Source of the DNA: Streptomyces dengpaensis | GTDB taxonomy: Bacteria > Actinomycetota > Actinomycetes > Streptomycetales > Streptomycetaceae | Assembly (NCBI RefSeq): GCF_002946835.1 | Contig: NZ_CP026652.1 | Location: 248,001 to 312,000 of the forward strand | Length of the DNA stretch: 64,000 nucleotides | Reading direction: 5' to 3' | Shown here: positions 43,976 through 52,759 of the stretch, piece after piece | Position numbering within the stretch: the first letter of the stretch is position 1 | How the letters are laid out: every line of letters begins with the position of its first letter | Program-made: the position numbers and the translations under genes | Notes under the pieces: generated by a model | What the model saw: only the letters and a program-made list of their open reading frames with translations | What the model was told of the DNA's origin: nothing | Database searches by the model: none

Positions 43976-45199
43976 ATGCAGCTCAGGTACGCGTTCAGGC
44001 TCTACCCGAATGCCGGTCAGCGCACCGCGCTGGCCAGGGCGTTCGGGTGCGCCCGGGTGGTGTTCAACGACGCGGTGCGTGCCCGTGAAGACGCCCGTAA
44101 AGCCGGGCAGCCGTTCCCGAAGGCCGGGGAGCTGTCCACGCGCCTGATCACCGAGGCCAAGCGGACCACCGGGCGGTCCTGGCTGGGCGAGGTGTCCGCC
44201 GTCGTCCTCCAGCAGTCCCTGCGGGACGCCGAGGCCGCCTACAAGAACTTCTTCGCCTCTCTCAGGGGCACCCGCAAGGGTCCCAGGACCGGCCCGCCCC
44301 GCTTCAAGTCCCGCAAGGACGCCCGGCAGTCGATCCGCTTCACCGCCAACGCCCGCTGGAACATCACCGACAACGGCCGTCTGAACCTGCCGAAGATCGG
44401 CGCGGTCAAGGTGAAGTGGTCCCGCACCCTGCCCTCCACCCCCACCTCCGTCACCGTCATCAAGGACGCGGCCGGGCGGTATTTCGCCTCCTTCGTCATC
44501 GACACCGACCCCGCCGCCGACGCGACACGGATGCCCGAAACCGACCGCACCATCGGCATCGATCTCGGCCTGACCCACTTCGCGGTCCTGTCCGACGGCA
44601 CGAAGACCGATTCCCCGCGCTTCCTCCGGCGCGTGGAGAAGAAGCTGAAGAAGGCCCAGCGGGAGCTGTCCCGAACGCAGAAGGGAAGCAAGAACCGGGC
44701 CAAGGCCCGCCTCAAGGTCGCCCGCGCCCACGCCAAGGTCACCGACGCGCGACGCGAGTTCCACCACCAGCTCTCCACGAAGCTGATCTGCGAGAACCAA
44801 GGGATCGGCGTGGAGGACCTGTCGGTGGCGGGACTGGCCCGCACAAAGCTGGCCAAGTCCGTGCACGACGCCGGATGGGCATCGTTCATCAGCACGCTGG
44901 AATACAAAGCAGAACGGTACGGCCGCACCCTGGTCAAGATCGGCCGGTTCGAGCCGACCTCCCAGACCTGCTCCACCTGCGGCGTCAAGGACGGACCCAA
45001 ACCCCTCGACGTCCGGGAATGGACCTGTACCGCCTGCGGCACCGTCCACGACCGCGACCACAACGCCGCACTCAACGTGAAAACGGCCGCCGGACTGGCG
45101 GTATCAGCCTGCGGAGCGCCGGTAAGACCAGGAGCAATCCCGGCACAGCGCGAAGAAACAGGAAGCCACGGACTCCCGACCGAACCCCGAGCCGCGTAG
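43976..45199 (+). CDS. tnpB: TnpB, RNA-guided endonuclease of IS200/IS605
   Basis: 407 residues. RuvC-type catalytic positions: Asp in IGIDLGLTHFAVLSDG, Glu in GIGVEDLSVAGLAR, Asp in DRDHNAALNV. The zinc ribbon CSTCG...CTACG lies between the second and third. The N-terminal YAFRLYPNAGQRTALARAFG is the classic TnpB opening. TnpB proteins cut DNA guided by an omega RNA transcribed from the element's right end, promoting element retention. All catalytic residues are present, so it may be active. The start ATG 43,976 overlaps the alternative tnpA start on the other strand. Confidence 0.95.
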   Translation: MQLRYAFRLYPNAGQRTALARAFGCARVVFNDAVRAREDARKAGQPFPKAGELSTRLITEAKRTTGRSWLGEVSAVVLQQSLRDAEAAYKNFFASLRGTRKGPRTGPPRFKSRKDARQSIRFTANARWNITDNGRLNLPKIGAVKVKWSRTLPSTPTSVTVIKDAAGRYFASFVIDTDPAADATRMPETDRTIGIDLGLTHFAVLSDGTKTDSPRFLRRVEKKLKKAQRELSRTQKGSKNRAKARLKVARAHAKVTDARREFHHQLSTKLICENQGIGVEDLSVAGLARTKLAKSVHDAGWASFISTLEYKAERYGRTLVKIGRFEPTSQTCSTCGVKDGPKPLDVREWTCTACGTVHDRDHNAALNVKTAAGLAVSACGAPVRPGAIPAQREETGSHGLPTEPRAA

Positions 45200-45262
45200 C
45201 GGCACAGCAACGATCGAGAAGGCCAGAATCCTCGCCCATCAGGGCGAGGAGCAAGTCAACAG
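45100..45262 (+). ncRNA. Candidate omega (re)RNA of the IS605 element
   Basis: In characterised TnpB systems the guide RNA overlaps the 3' end of tnpB and runs to the right end, with the guide taken from flanking DNA. Here the tnpB 3' end, a 60-bp gap and the right-end hairpin (45,231-45,252) occupy that place; the guide would start about AGGCCGATG at 45,262. Position is by analogy; no transcript is known. Confidence 0.4.
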
Positions 45263-45870
45263 GCCGATGTCCATGCCCTGACGGGGCACGTCCTGGTCCA
45301 GCCGATCGACGAGTTCAACCGGCCGGCGAAGGCCGACTACGGCGCGGTTCGCATCCCGCCCACCGACGCTGAGGTCGCCACGCTGTTCGCCGGCTGGCGG
45401 GCGGCATTGCCGGAGGCGCGCAAGTATCTGACCGCGGCCCGCGACTACGTCGCGGCGTCCCTGTGGCGCCGGGTGGGCCTGCGGATCAACGAGTCAACGA
45501 AGCTGGACATCAAGGACTGGCGTCCGGACCTGGGCGACTTCGGCAAGATCCACGTCCGTTTCGGCAAGGGCAGCCGCGGCCGCGGGCCGAAACCGCGTCT
45601 GGTCGCGGCGATCGACTCCACCGACGCTGCTGAACTGGTGGCTGTGCGATGTCCGCCGCCAGTTCGGCGACGACTACCAGGACCCCAACGCGCCGTTGCT
45701 GCCGAGCGAGCGACACGATCCGCACACCGGCCTGTGCGGACGGATCGGTGACGACGCCCTGCGCTCGGGGTTCAAGACCGCCGTCGGCCTCTACCTCCCC
45801 AGTTGGGCCGGGCGGCTGACTCCGCACGGGATGCGGCACTTCTGCGCGAGCTCGTTGTACCTGGGGCTTC
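45263..45870 (+). pseudogene. Tyrosine recombinase fragment
   Basis: TAARDYVAASLWRRVGLRIN, STKLDIKDWRPDL and HVRFGKGSRGRGPKPRLV form the start of a phage-integrase catalytic domain, with the first catalytic Arg in GLRINE. After a frameshift near 45,635 the sequence continues DVRRQFGDDYQDPNAPLL and ends at RLTPHGMRHFCASSLYLG, carrying HGxRH. The left end is cut by the IS605 element and the right by an IS256 remnant, so the tyrosine nucleophile is missing. Confidence 0.8.
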
Positions 45871-46346
45871 GCGGTCAGCGACAGCACCATCTCATCCAGC
45901 GCACCCGTCCTGCGGGCGTACTTGGGCAGCAACCGCGGGCTGAAGGTGCCCAGCCGGTCCCGGGGGACCTGCACGGTCACCGTGCCGACCTCCGTCATAA
46001 CTTTCTTGGCCCGGTAACCGTTGCGCATGTTGCCGCCCGAGCGCGAACCACGGCCGCCGGCCTGCCCGGCCTCCGCCGCGAGATGCACATCCATCTCGGC
46101 CTCCAGGGCGGCCTGCATCAGATGCTGGGCCAGCTCGGGCAGCAGCCCGCCCTCACCCATCAACCGCAGCCCGCCGAGACGCACCTTCTCGGCCGCCAGC
46201 GCGGCCAGCTCCTCCAGCAACTCGCTGGACAGACCGTTCGCGGATACAGGCATCGACTTCACCTCGGCACCCTCGACGCTCTCACCGGCCCCGGCAAGCG
46301 ACACACCGTCAGCGGCCTCGATCAGGTGATCCGTTGTCGTACTCAT
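45871..46346 (-). pseudogene. IS256-family (mutator) transposase, N-terminal fragment
   Basis: MSTTTDHLIEAADGVSLAG, then HLMQAALEAEMDVHLAAEAG, GNMRNGYRAKKVMTEVGTVT and PRDRLGTFSPRLLPKYARR end at DEMVLSLTAKP. This is the first ~160 residues of an IS256-family transposase; the DDE core that should follow is gone, replaced by the integrase fragment. Confidence 0.85.
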
Positions 46347-46414
46347 CAGGTGACTCCTTCGGGGAAACACACACCTGACTCATGACTCATGACACTCCCC
46401 TCTGCCGGGGAGTG

Positions 46415-47095
46415 TCAGTGCGTGGCGGGCTTGGGGTGCCGGTGCTGCCCGTGGGGCCCGTGGTGCTGGGAGTGAGGGGCCGCCTCGCTGCGGGGCGCGT
46501 CTGGCACGGTGAACCCCGCGCCGGCCGGAGCGAGTGCGGTCAGGGTCACTGCGACGAGTCTGCGGACGGCATCCGGGGTGGGCATGGCGCGGGCGGCGCT
46601 GAGGGCGTGGAGGCAGAAGGGCGCGAGTTCGTCGGGATCGACGTCAGCCCGGAGTTCGCCCGCCGCGGCAGCGTCGGCGATCAGGTCGCGGACCATAGCG
46701 ACGAGGCGCTGGTGCGCCCGCGCCATGTGGTCGCCCTGATGCAGCAGGGCGGAGATGTCCGAGCCGTGGTCGCCCCGCCGGGAGTGCATGTGCAGCGCGT
46801 AGGCGTCCAGGACGGCGTGCAGCCGCGCGCCCGCGCCCTCGGTGTGGTCGCGGACCTGGGCGAGCTCGTCGAGCTGCGCGGTGACGAGTCGCTCGTGCCA
46901 TGCGGCTAGCACCGATTCGACGTCGGGAAAGTATTTGTACAGCGTCGCGCGGCCGATCCCGCTGCGTTCGGCGACGCGCGACATCGTCACCGAGAGTGGG
47001 CCCTGCTCGGAGACCAGCGCGGCGGTGGCGTCCAGGGCTGCCTTGCGGACCGCATTGCGGTGCTCCTCGATGGTGGCGTTCCACAGCTTCGGCAT
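46415..47095 (-). CDS. TetR-family regulator with His-rich C-terminus
   Basis: 226 residues from ATG 47,095. The N-terminal helix-turn-helix is clear (ALVSEQGPLSVTMSRVAERS, then GIGRATLYKYFPDVES). The ligand domain follows, and the protein ends in a His-rich tail (QHHGPHGQHRHPKPATH) that may bind metal. It is divergent from a small membrane protein and an ABC exporter and probably represses them. A TATAGT-like -10 lies directly before the start, so the mRNA may have almost no leader. Whether the inducer is a drug or a metal cannot be told. Confidence 0.92.
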   Translation of the reverse strand: MPKLWNATIEEHRNAVRKAALDATAALVSEQGPLSVTMSRVAERSGIGRATLYKYFPDVESVLAAWHERLVTAQLDELAQVRDHTEGAGARLHAVLDAYALHMHSRRGDHGSDISALLHQGDHMARAHQRLVAMVRDLIADAAAAGELRADVDPDELAPFCLHALSAARAMPTPDAVRRLVAVTLTALAPAGAGFTVPDAPRSEAAPHSQHHGPHGQHRHPKPATH

Positions 47096-47129
47096 CCCCT
47101 CACTATACGCATCGCCCACGGTGTGACAC

Positions 47130-47143
47130 TCTGACTTGACAGA
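47130..47143. promoter_or_regulatory. Candidate TetR operator between divergent genes
   Basis: TCTGAC-TT-GACAGA is a near-perfect inverted repeat in the 113-bp gap between the TetR gene and the exporter genes. It lies where a repressor would block both. Assignment is by position and symmetry only. Confidence 0.35.
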
Positions 47144-47208
47144 AACACCTTGTATTGAAAAAGCTCGGCGGCGGCAATCACGCCGAAACAGCACCCCGAG
47201 GAGACGTC

Positions 47209-47385
47209 ATGTCCGATCTGCCCACACACCCCGACCACGGACCCGACGACGGTCCCGGCCACGAGCCGTCTCCGGCGCCCCGGTCCCGGCGCGTCGCCAC
47301 CCTCGGCGGCGTCACCGCCGGGGTGCTGGTCGTGCTGATGGTCGTGCTCCACCTGGCCGGCGTCGTCGGCCCCGGCGCGCACTGA
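47209..47385 (+). CDS. Small single-pass membrane protein
   Basis: 58 residues. A Pro/Asp/His-rich N-terminus (PTHPDHGPDDGPGHEP) is followed by basic residues and one hydrophobic segment (GGVTAGVLVVLMVVLHLAGV). GAGGAG precedes ATG 47,209. It is the first gene of an operon with an ABC ATPase and permease and may be an accessory subunit. No family recognised. Confidence 0.7.
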   Translation: MSDLPTHPDHGPDDGPGHEPSPAPRSRRVATLGGVTAGVLVVLMVVLHLAGVVGPGAH

Positions 47386-47399
47386 ACGGCGGCGCGACG

Positions 47400-48326
47400 A
47401 TGATCGAGGCAATCGGCCTGAGCAAGCACTATGGCGGCACCGTTGCCGTCGACAACCTGTCCTTCACCGTCCGCCCCGGGCAGGTGACCGGCTTCCTCGG
47501 CCCCAACGGCGCCGGGAAGTCCACCACGATGCGAATGATCCTCGGCCTGGACGCGCCGACCGCGGGGACGGTGACCGTCAATGGCCGCCTCTATGCGTCC
47601 TACCGCCGACCACTGTTCCAGCTCGGCGCGCTGCTCGACGCCAAAGCTGTCCACGGCGGACGCAGCGCGGCAAACCACCTGCGCGCGCTCGCGGCGAGCA
47701 ACCGCATCGGCCGACGTCGGGTCACCCAGGTCCTGGAGCAGGTGGGCCTGGGCAGCGCCGCCGCCCGGCGCGCGGGCGGGTTCTCGCTCGGCATGGGCCA
47801 GCGGCTCGGCATCGCAGCCGCGCTACTGGGCGATCCGCCGGTGCTGATGTTCGACGAGCCCGTCAACGGACTGGACCCGGAGGGCGTGCTGTGGATCCGC
47901 ACGCTGCTGCGGTCGCTGGCCGCCGAGGGCCGCACCGTCTTCCTCTCCAGCCACCTGATGAGCGAGATGGCGCTGACCGCCGACCGGCTGGTCATCATCG
48001 GCCGCGGCCGGCTGATCGTCGAGACCTCCGTGGCCGATTTCCTCGCCGCCGCGGAGGGCAACTACATCCGCGTCCGCTCCCCGCAGAACACGGACCTCGC
48101 CGCCCTGCTCACCGCACGCGGGGCACAGGTCACCACGCAGGACGACGACAGCCTGCGCGTCACCGGCCTCAGCAGCGAGGCGATCGGCGAGGTGGCCCGC
48201 AGCCACCAGCTCGCCCTGCAGGAACTGGCCGAACGTCAGGTCTCCCTGGAGGAGCGCTACATGGAACTCACCGCCGACACCACCGACTACCACGCCGCCG
48301 GGCCACTCGCTCCGGCCGCGCCGTGA
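47400..48326 (+). CDS. ABC transporter ATP-binding protein
   Basis: 308 residues. Walker A GPNGAGKST, a divergent signature FSLGMGQRLGIAAALL, Walker B VLMFDEPVNGLDPEG and the switch histidine in FLSSHLMSEM. It belongs to the DrrA/CcmA-type family of drug or lipid exporters with separate ATPase and permease. It works with the permease encoded at 48,347 and is probably controlled by the adjacent TetR. ATG 47,400 gives the usual start MIEAIGLSKHYG. Confidence 0.95.
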   Translation: MIEAIGLSKHYGGTVAVDNLSFTVRPGQVTGFLGPNGAGKSTTMRMILGLDAPTAGTVTVNGRLYASYRRPLFQLGALLDAKAVHGGRSAANHLRALAASNRIGRRRVTQVLEQVGLGSAAARRAGGFSLGMGQRLGIAAALLGDPPVLMFDEPVNGLDPEGVLWIRTLLRSLAAEGRTVFLSSHLMSEMALTADRLVIIGRGRLIVETSVADFLAAAEGNYIRVRSPQNTDLAALLTARGAQVTTQDDDSLRVTGLSSEAIGEVARSHQLALQELAERQVSLEERYMELTADTTDYHAAGPLAPAAP

Positions 48327-48346
48327 AACCGAAGGGCCCAGCCACC

Positions 48347-49168
48347 ATGACCGTCCTCGCCGCCACGGCGACAAAGGATCCCGAGCGCGTTGCCGCCCTG
48401 CCCTGGTTCCGCGACATCCTGCGCGCGGAGTTCATCAAGCTCGCCTCGGTCCGCTCCACCTTCTGGACCCTGGCCACCGTCGTGCTGTCCAACACGATCC
48501 TGGCGGCACTGGCCGCCGTCTTCCTCGCCAGCCGCCTCCAGGGGGAACAAGCGGCGAAGGACCCGGTCCGGCTCAGCCTGCTGGGCCTGCACATCTCGCA
48601 ACTCGCCATCGTCGTCCTCGGCGTGCTGGTCGTCACCGGCGAGTACAGCAGCGGGCTGATCCGCGCCACCCTGGCCGCCGTCCCGCAGCGGCGCACCGTC
48701 CTGGCGGCCAAGACGCTCGCCTTCACCGCGACCGCGCTCGTGGTCGGCGTCACGGCCAGCTTCGCCGCCTACGCCGCGTTCCAGGCATTCCTGTCGGGGA
48801 CCGCAACCGCGATGAAGCTCTCCCTGGGCGACCCCGGGGTGCTGCGCGCCGTCGTCGGAGGCGGCCTCTACCTGACCGTGCTGGGCCTGCTCGGCCTGGG
48901 CCTCGGGGCGGCCCTGCGTTCCAGCGCGGGCGGGATCGCCGCGACGCTCGGACTGCTCATGGTGCCCACCATCCTGCTGAGCATGCTCCCGCAGAACTGG
49001 CAGACCACCATCGGCCCCTACATCCCGATGCAGGCCGGTGACGCGATCTACTCCCTGAACGCCGAGGCGGGCAGCCTCTCCACCTGGAACGGCCTCGGCG
49101 TCTTCAGCCTCTACGCCGCGCTGGCACTCACCGCCGGCTTCTGGGTCATCCGCCGCCGGGACGCCTGA
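48347..49168 (+). CDS. ABC-2 type transporter permease
   Basis: 273 residues with about six hydrophobic segments (for example TLATVVLSNTILAALAAVFL, LAIVVLGVLVVTGEYSSGL). The GEYSSGLIRATLAAVPQRR segment after the second helix is typical of DrrB/ABC-2 permeases in streptomycetes. It partners the ATPase upstream (20-bp gap). The exported compound is unknown. Confidence 0.92.
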   Translation: MTVLAATATKDPERVAALPWFRDILRAEFIKLASVRSTFWTLATVVLSNTILAALAAVFLASRLQGEQAAKDPVRLSLLGLHISQLAIVVLGVLVVTGEYSSGLIRATLAAVPQRRTVLAAKTLAFTATALVVGVTASFAAYAAFQAFLSGTATAMKLSLGDPGVLRAVVGGGLYLTVLGLLGLGLGAALRSSAGGIAATLGLLMVPTILLSMLPQNWQTTIGPYIPMQAGDAIYSLNAEAGSLSTWNGLGVFSLYAALALTAGFWVIRRRDA

Positions 49169-49193
49169 CACCACCAGACGGAGGAGGACCGCC

Positions 49194-49424
49194 ATGACCA
49201 TCAGTATCACCTGCACCAACTGCCACCAGGAGATCACCGGCCAGGACGAAGACGACCTCGTCCCCCGGGTCCAGGCCCACGTCGCCGACCACGCCCGCGC
49301 CCAGGGACACGAACACACCCCCACCCGCGAGCAGATCCTCACCCGCCTCCGCCGCCGCAGGGCCGCGCCTGACGCCCCCTCGCACGGCACTGGCCGACGG
49401 GACGAGCACGGCCCGCCGAGCTGA
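49194..49424 (+). CDS. Small DUF1059-like protein
   Basis: 76 residues. MTISITCTNCHQEITGQDED has a CxxC pair, and VQAHVADHARAQGHEHTP supplies histidines, so it may bind zinc; the layout resembles DUF1059-type small proteins. GGAGGAGG precedes the ATG. It follows the permease gene by 25 bp and is probably in the same operon. Confidence 0.75.
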   Translation: MTISITCTNCHQEITGQDEDDLVPRVQAHVADHARAQGHEHTPTREQILTRLRRRRAAPDAPSHGTGRRDEHGPPS

Positions 49425-49940
49425 ACACCGAGCATCGGCCTCGACCTCGGCCTCGACCTCGGCGTCGTCTGGGCGGACCGAGCCGCCCGGATCGGCGGTC
49501 GTTCACTGGAGGGGGCGACTGTCGATGCGGGCGCGCTCACTTCGGCGCGGGCGGTGGCCCTGCGGTCGCGCAGGCCGGGCCGGAGGCAGCCAGCATCACA
49601 GCGCCGGAGAGGGCGAAGGCCCAGAGGTAGCCGGTCCTCTCCACGAGCCAGCCTCGGCGGCCTTCGCGGCCCAGTTTTTCCTCTCGCGCAGTTGCTGGTG
49701 TGCACGCCCCGGGCAGACACCCGCGCGTTCACGACCCTGACTGGCTACACCACTTCGCGGGACGCCATCATCGGTTCGCTCCCGTCGCACACGAGCGTGT
49801 ATCGCACGAGGCTTCTCCAGCCCCGGACTCGGGAGCCCGGCACCGAGGTGATGTCAGCTCCCGCGCAGGAGCGTGATCGCTGGGCTCGGTGTCGTTGATG
49901 GGGTGGCTGACTTGGGTCTGGTCCCCCTGGTCGGTTCCTC
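49425..49940. other. Intergenic stretch with a possible membrane-protein scrap
   Basis: 516 bp without an intact gene. A short CTCGGCCTCGAC repeat lies near 49,437-49,465. On the minus strand about 49,540-49,680 reads WLVERTGYLWAFALSGAVML, which could be the last helix of a lost transporter. The rest is unassigned. Confidence 0.4.
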
Positions 49941-51956
49941 TTATCGCTTGATGCGTCCGCGGATGGCGAGGGCAGCGAGGCCGAGCAGGACGGGTTCGGT
50001 CAGGCGGGAGGCCATTTCGGTGTAGGTGCCGGCGGTGGTGAGGTCCTGGTCGGAAGACCGGAAGATCACCGAGTTGACCACCACTCGCAGGCTTTTCTCG
50101 AAACGCTTGGTGGAGAGGCGCTCGTGGATGGCGTCGGTGGGGTTGGCCGGGTCGGGCTTCTGGGTGGGCAGCCGTACCTGCTGGCCGGTCACGCTGCCGA
50201 CGGTCTCCGGCTTCCAGCTGTCGGCGGGCAGACCCCAGAGCATCATCGCAAGCAGTGTGCTGGTCATCGCGAGCAGCAGCCACACCGCGGCGCGGGTGGC
50301 GCGCAGTCCGTATCCCGAGAGCGCCCAGTACGCGACCAGGAGAGCCCGTTCGGCGCGCGGCCGGTCGTGATCGTGGCGGCGCATCTCCATCTCGCCGTAG
50401 TAGAAGTCTGCCGCGTCCGGCTCGTTCTTGCTGTCCTCGAATGCCTTGCGTAGCGCCCGGTAGACCGGGGCGAGCTGCGCGGGCCCCACATGTCCTGTAT
50501 GCCCGGTGTCGGGGATGGCCTGCTGCCAGCCTGGAACGGCGGTGGGTTGGCGGGAGCGCCAGTGGTGTTCCTCGGCGAGGGTTCGGCGCTGGGTGAACCG
50601 CTGGGGGCGGAGCCGCCGCCATTGCGTGCGGGCCGGGACGGTGGCGAAGGTGCAGTTGCCTTCCAGGCGGATCTGGTCGAGGTGGACGGTCCTGGTGAAC
50701 AGGCACCGCGTCAGGTCGATGTCGGCGAGCACCAGGTGGGCGGCGTCTACCCCGCGCAGGGAAACGATCCGCACCCCGGAGCCGGCTGTGTCGGCGAGGC
50801 GATCCTCCGGGACGACGGCACCGCGAGTTCCGCGGGAGTGGCGAAAGTGGGCTTGCTCGGCGGCGATGCTCAGGGGGTATTCGAAGTCGGCGTGCGCGAA
50901 GTCGACGTCGGTATGGCGCAGTCGCAGCGTGGCGGTTGATGCCCAGTGCGTCCGGTGACACTCCAGGCGCCGGGCCGCGATCGACAGCGTCACCGGCCCG
51001 CTGAACCTCGCCCCCGACAGGAACACCGTCTTCCCGCAGACCATCGGCCCCAACTCCCCCGCTCGCTCGAACACCGCCTCACCGAAATCGACGTCTTCGG
51101 TGAAGCTGGCCGCCTCGAAATCGGCGATGCCAGTGAAGCTGGCCGACCCGAACTCGGCGATGCCGTTGAAGGTGGCCGACTCGAAATCGGCGGTGCCGGT
51201 GAAGGTAGCCAAGTGGAACCGGGCGTCGCCGGTGAAGGTCGCCGACCCGAACCCGGCGTCGCCGGTGAAGGTCGCCGACCGAAACTGGGCGGTGCCGGTG
51301 AAGGTGGCCGACGCGAACCGGGCGTCGCCAGTGAAGGTGGCCGAGTAGAAATCGGCGGTATCGGTGAAGGCGGCCGCCCGGAAGCCGGCGCCGGTGAAGG
51401 CGGCCGAGATGAACACGGCGGCGCCGGCGAAGGTGGCCAAGAGGAACCAGGCTTCGCCGGTGAAGGTGGCCGAGTGGAACCGGGCGGTGCCGGTGAAGGT
51501 GACCGACTCGAACCCGGCAGTGCCGGTGAAGGTGACCGAGTCGAACTGGGCTTCACGGGCGAAGGTGACCGACTCGAACCAGGCGTTGCCGGCGAAGGTG
51601 GCCAAGTGGAACCGGGCGTCGCCGGTGAAGATGGCCGACTCGAAATTAGCGTTGCCGGTGAAGGCGGCCGATTCGAAGCGGGCGTCGCCGAGACGTGGGT
51701 GGTTTGTGATGGGATCGTTGAGGGCGTTGAGTAGTTGGTCGAGCAGTTGGTCGGTGAAGCTGGTGCCCCGGTAGTCGATGTCGTCGCCGGCGTTCAGGCT
51801 CGCGAGGTGGGTGTCGCGGTCGAGGCTGGAGAGGTGTGCCAGGCAGGACGGGTGCGGGTCGACAGAGCGTCCGGTGCACCCGGCGCGGTCCCCGCCGGTT
51901 ACGCCGTCACCGCAGTACGGCCAGTCCGGAACGACAAGGGCTGGGGTAGATGCCAT
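49941..51956 (-). CDS. Pentapeptide-repeat membrane protein
   Basis: 671 residues. A central block of about 20 ten-residue units of the type FTGDARFxSAT (residues ~95-290) forms a right-handed quadrilateral beta-helix of the Pentapeptide_3 class. A second, less regular repeat region follows (VDFAHADFEYPL, RCLFTRTVHLDQIRLEGNC). Near the C-terminus are two or three transmembrane helices (AVWLLLAMTSTLLAMMLWGL; VLLGLAALAIRG). Such proteins are widespread in streptomycetes with unknown function. The N-terminal PDWPYCGDGVTGGDRAGCTG has two cysteines, a possible metal site. Intact. Confidence 0.9.
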   Translation of the reverse strand: MASTPALVVPDWPYCGDGVTGGDRAGCTGRSVDPHPSCLAHLSSLDRDTHLASLNAGDDIDYRGTSFTDQLLDQLLNALNDPITNHPRLGDARFESAAFTGNANFESAIFTGDARFHLATFAGNAWFESVTFAREAQFDSVTFTGTAGFESVTFTGTARFHSATFTGEAWFLLATFAGAAVFISAAFTGAGFRAAAFTDTADFYSATFTGDARFASATFTGTAQFRSATFTGDAGFGSATFTGDARFHLATFTGTADFESATFNGIAEFGSASFTGIADFEAASFTEDVDFGEAVFERAGELGPMVCGKTVFLSGARFSGPVTLSIAARRLECHRTHWASTATLRLRHTDVDFAHADFEYPLSIAAEQAHFRHSRGTRGAVVPEDRLADTAGSGVRIVSLRGVDAAHLVLADIDLTRCLFTRTVHLDQIRLEGNCTFATVPARTQWRRLRPQRFTQRRTLAEEHHWRSRQPTAVPGWQQAIPDTGHTGHVGPAQLAPVYRALRKAFEDSKNEPDAADFYYGEMEMRRHDHDRPRAERALLVAYWALSGYGLRATRAAVWLLLAMTSTLLAMMLWGLPADSWKPETVGSVTGQQVRLPTQKPDPANPTDAIHERLSTKRFEKSLRVVVNSVIFRSSDQDLTTAGTYTEMASRLTEPVLLGLAALAIRGRIKR
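51100..51690 (-). repeat. 30-bp tandem coding repeats of the pentapeptide-repeat gene
   Basis: About twenty imperfect 30-bp units built around GGTGAAGGTGGCCGA on the plus strand, each coding two pentapeptides. The near-identity at DNA level suggests expansion by slippage or unequal recombination. Confidence 0.85.
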
Positions 51957-52285
51957 ACGGGTGAGTACACCGCCTGCCCACCGACGGTCGCCAGGCGGCC
52001 CCCGTAAAACGCCCGCGCGCCCTGAATCGCCCCGTGGACCGGCCTCCGCCCGCCAGGGAATTCGTCGGCTTCAACACGGGATCATCACAGTTACGGGCTC
52101 GCAGAGCCGCAGGTAAACGCTCTTCGTCGGTGGCCCTTCATGCACCCCAGACCGGCGAAGAAGTCGAGCTTCGTTGTTGTCCCGTCTCTGTCGATCTGGT
52201 CCCGGTCTCATCCGAAAATGGAGAGAGCGGAAGGCACGCGTCATCAGCCCGTGGGCGAAGCGCCGGCGGGTGGGCTGTGTCTCGG
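51957..52285. other. Intergenic stretch, nothing recognised
   Basis: 329 bp upstream of the pentapeptide-repeat gene and beyond the IS110 transposase end. It may contain the right-hand IS110 boundary, which I cannot define. Confidence 0.4.
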
Positions 52286-52754
52286 TCATGCGGCGGGTGC
52301 GAGGGTGACGGTGAAGCCGAGGGCTTCGAGCTGGCGGATGTGGTTGCGCTTGCGGCGGTCGGGGTCGATGCGGGTGTCGTAGTAGTCGGAGCCCAGGTCG
52401 TGGAAGCGGGTGTCCGGGGTCGAGAGCAGGTGCCAGATGACCACCAGGAGCGAGCGGCCGACTGCGACCAGGGCCTTCTTCTTGCCGCGGCGGCGGCCGA
52501 TGCGCCGGTAACGCTCGCCGAGGAAGGTGTCGGTCCTTCCGGCTGCGGTGGCGCAGTTGCCCAGCACGCGGGCCAGGTAGGAGTTGCCGTGGCCCGTGGT
52601 GCCCCGGCCCTTCTTCTTCCCCGCGGATTCCTTGACGCCGGGGGCGAACTTCGCCCAGGAGGCGAGGTGGGCGGCGGTGGGGAACCGGGTCATGTCCAGG
52701 CCGATCTCGGCGATGATTACGTGGGCTGCGATCGGGTTGATGCCGGGGATCTCG
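52286..52754 (-). pseudogene. IS110-family transposase, C-terminal half (interrupted)
   Basis: Begins RLSEIPGINPIAAHVIIAEI, then GLDMTRFPTAAHLASWAKFA, PGVKESAGKKKGRGTTGHG and a C-terminal GERYRRIGRRRGKKKALVAV: the Transposase_20 domain of IS110 elements, with its catalytic serine region. It is separated from its N-terminal half (54,442-55,239) by an IS1380-type insertion. Removing the insertion restores the frame exactly. Confidence 0.9.
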
Positions 52755-52759
52755 CTAAG

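Larger units (their letters stand above)
43376..45262 (+). mobile_element. IS200/IS605-type element (tnpA and tnpB, divergent)
   Basis: The element is bounded by an imperfect palindrome at the left (43,376-43,416) and a hairpin at the right (about 45,231-45,252, terminus near 45,261). Between them tnpA points left and tnpB right. There are no terminal inverted repeats or target duplication, as expected for Y1-transposase elements. The right flank is an integrase gene, which it interrupts or adjoins. The exact left boundary is inferred from the palindrome. Confidence 0.8.

Noticed and set aside
51100..51690. Regularly spaced ~30-bp repeats suggesting a CRISPR array.
   Set aside because: There are no unique spacers; the repeats are contiguous, in frame and encode pentapeptide repeats.
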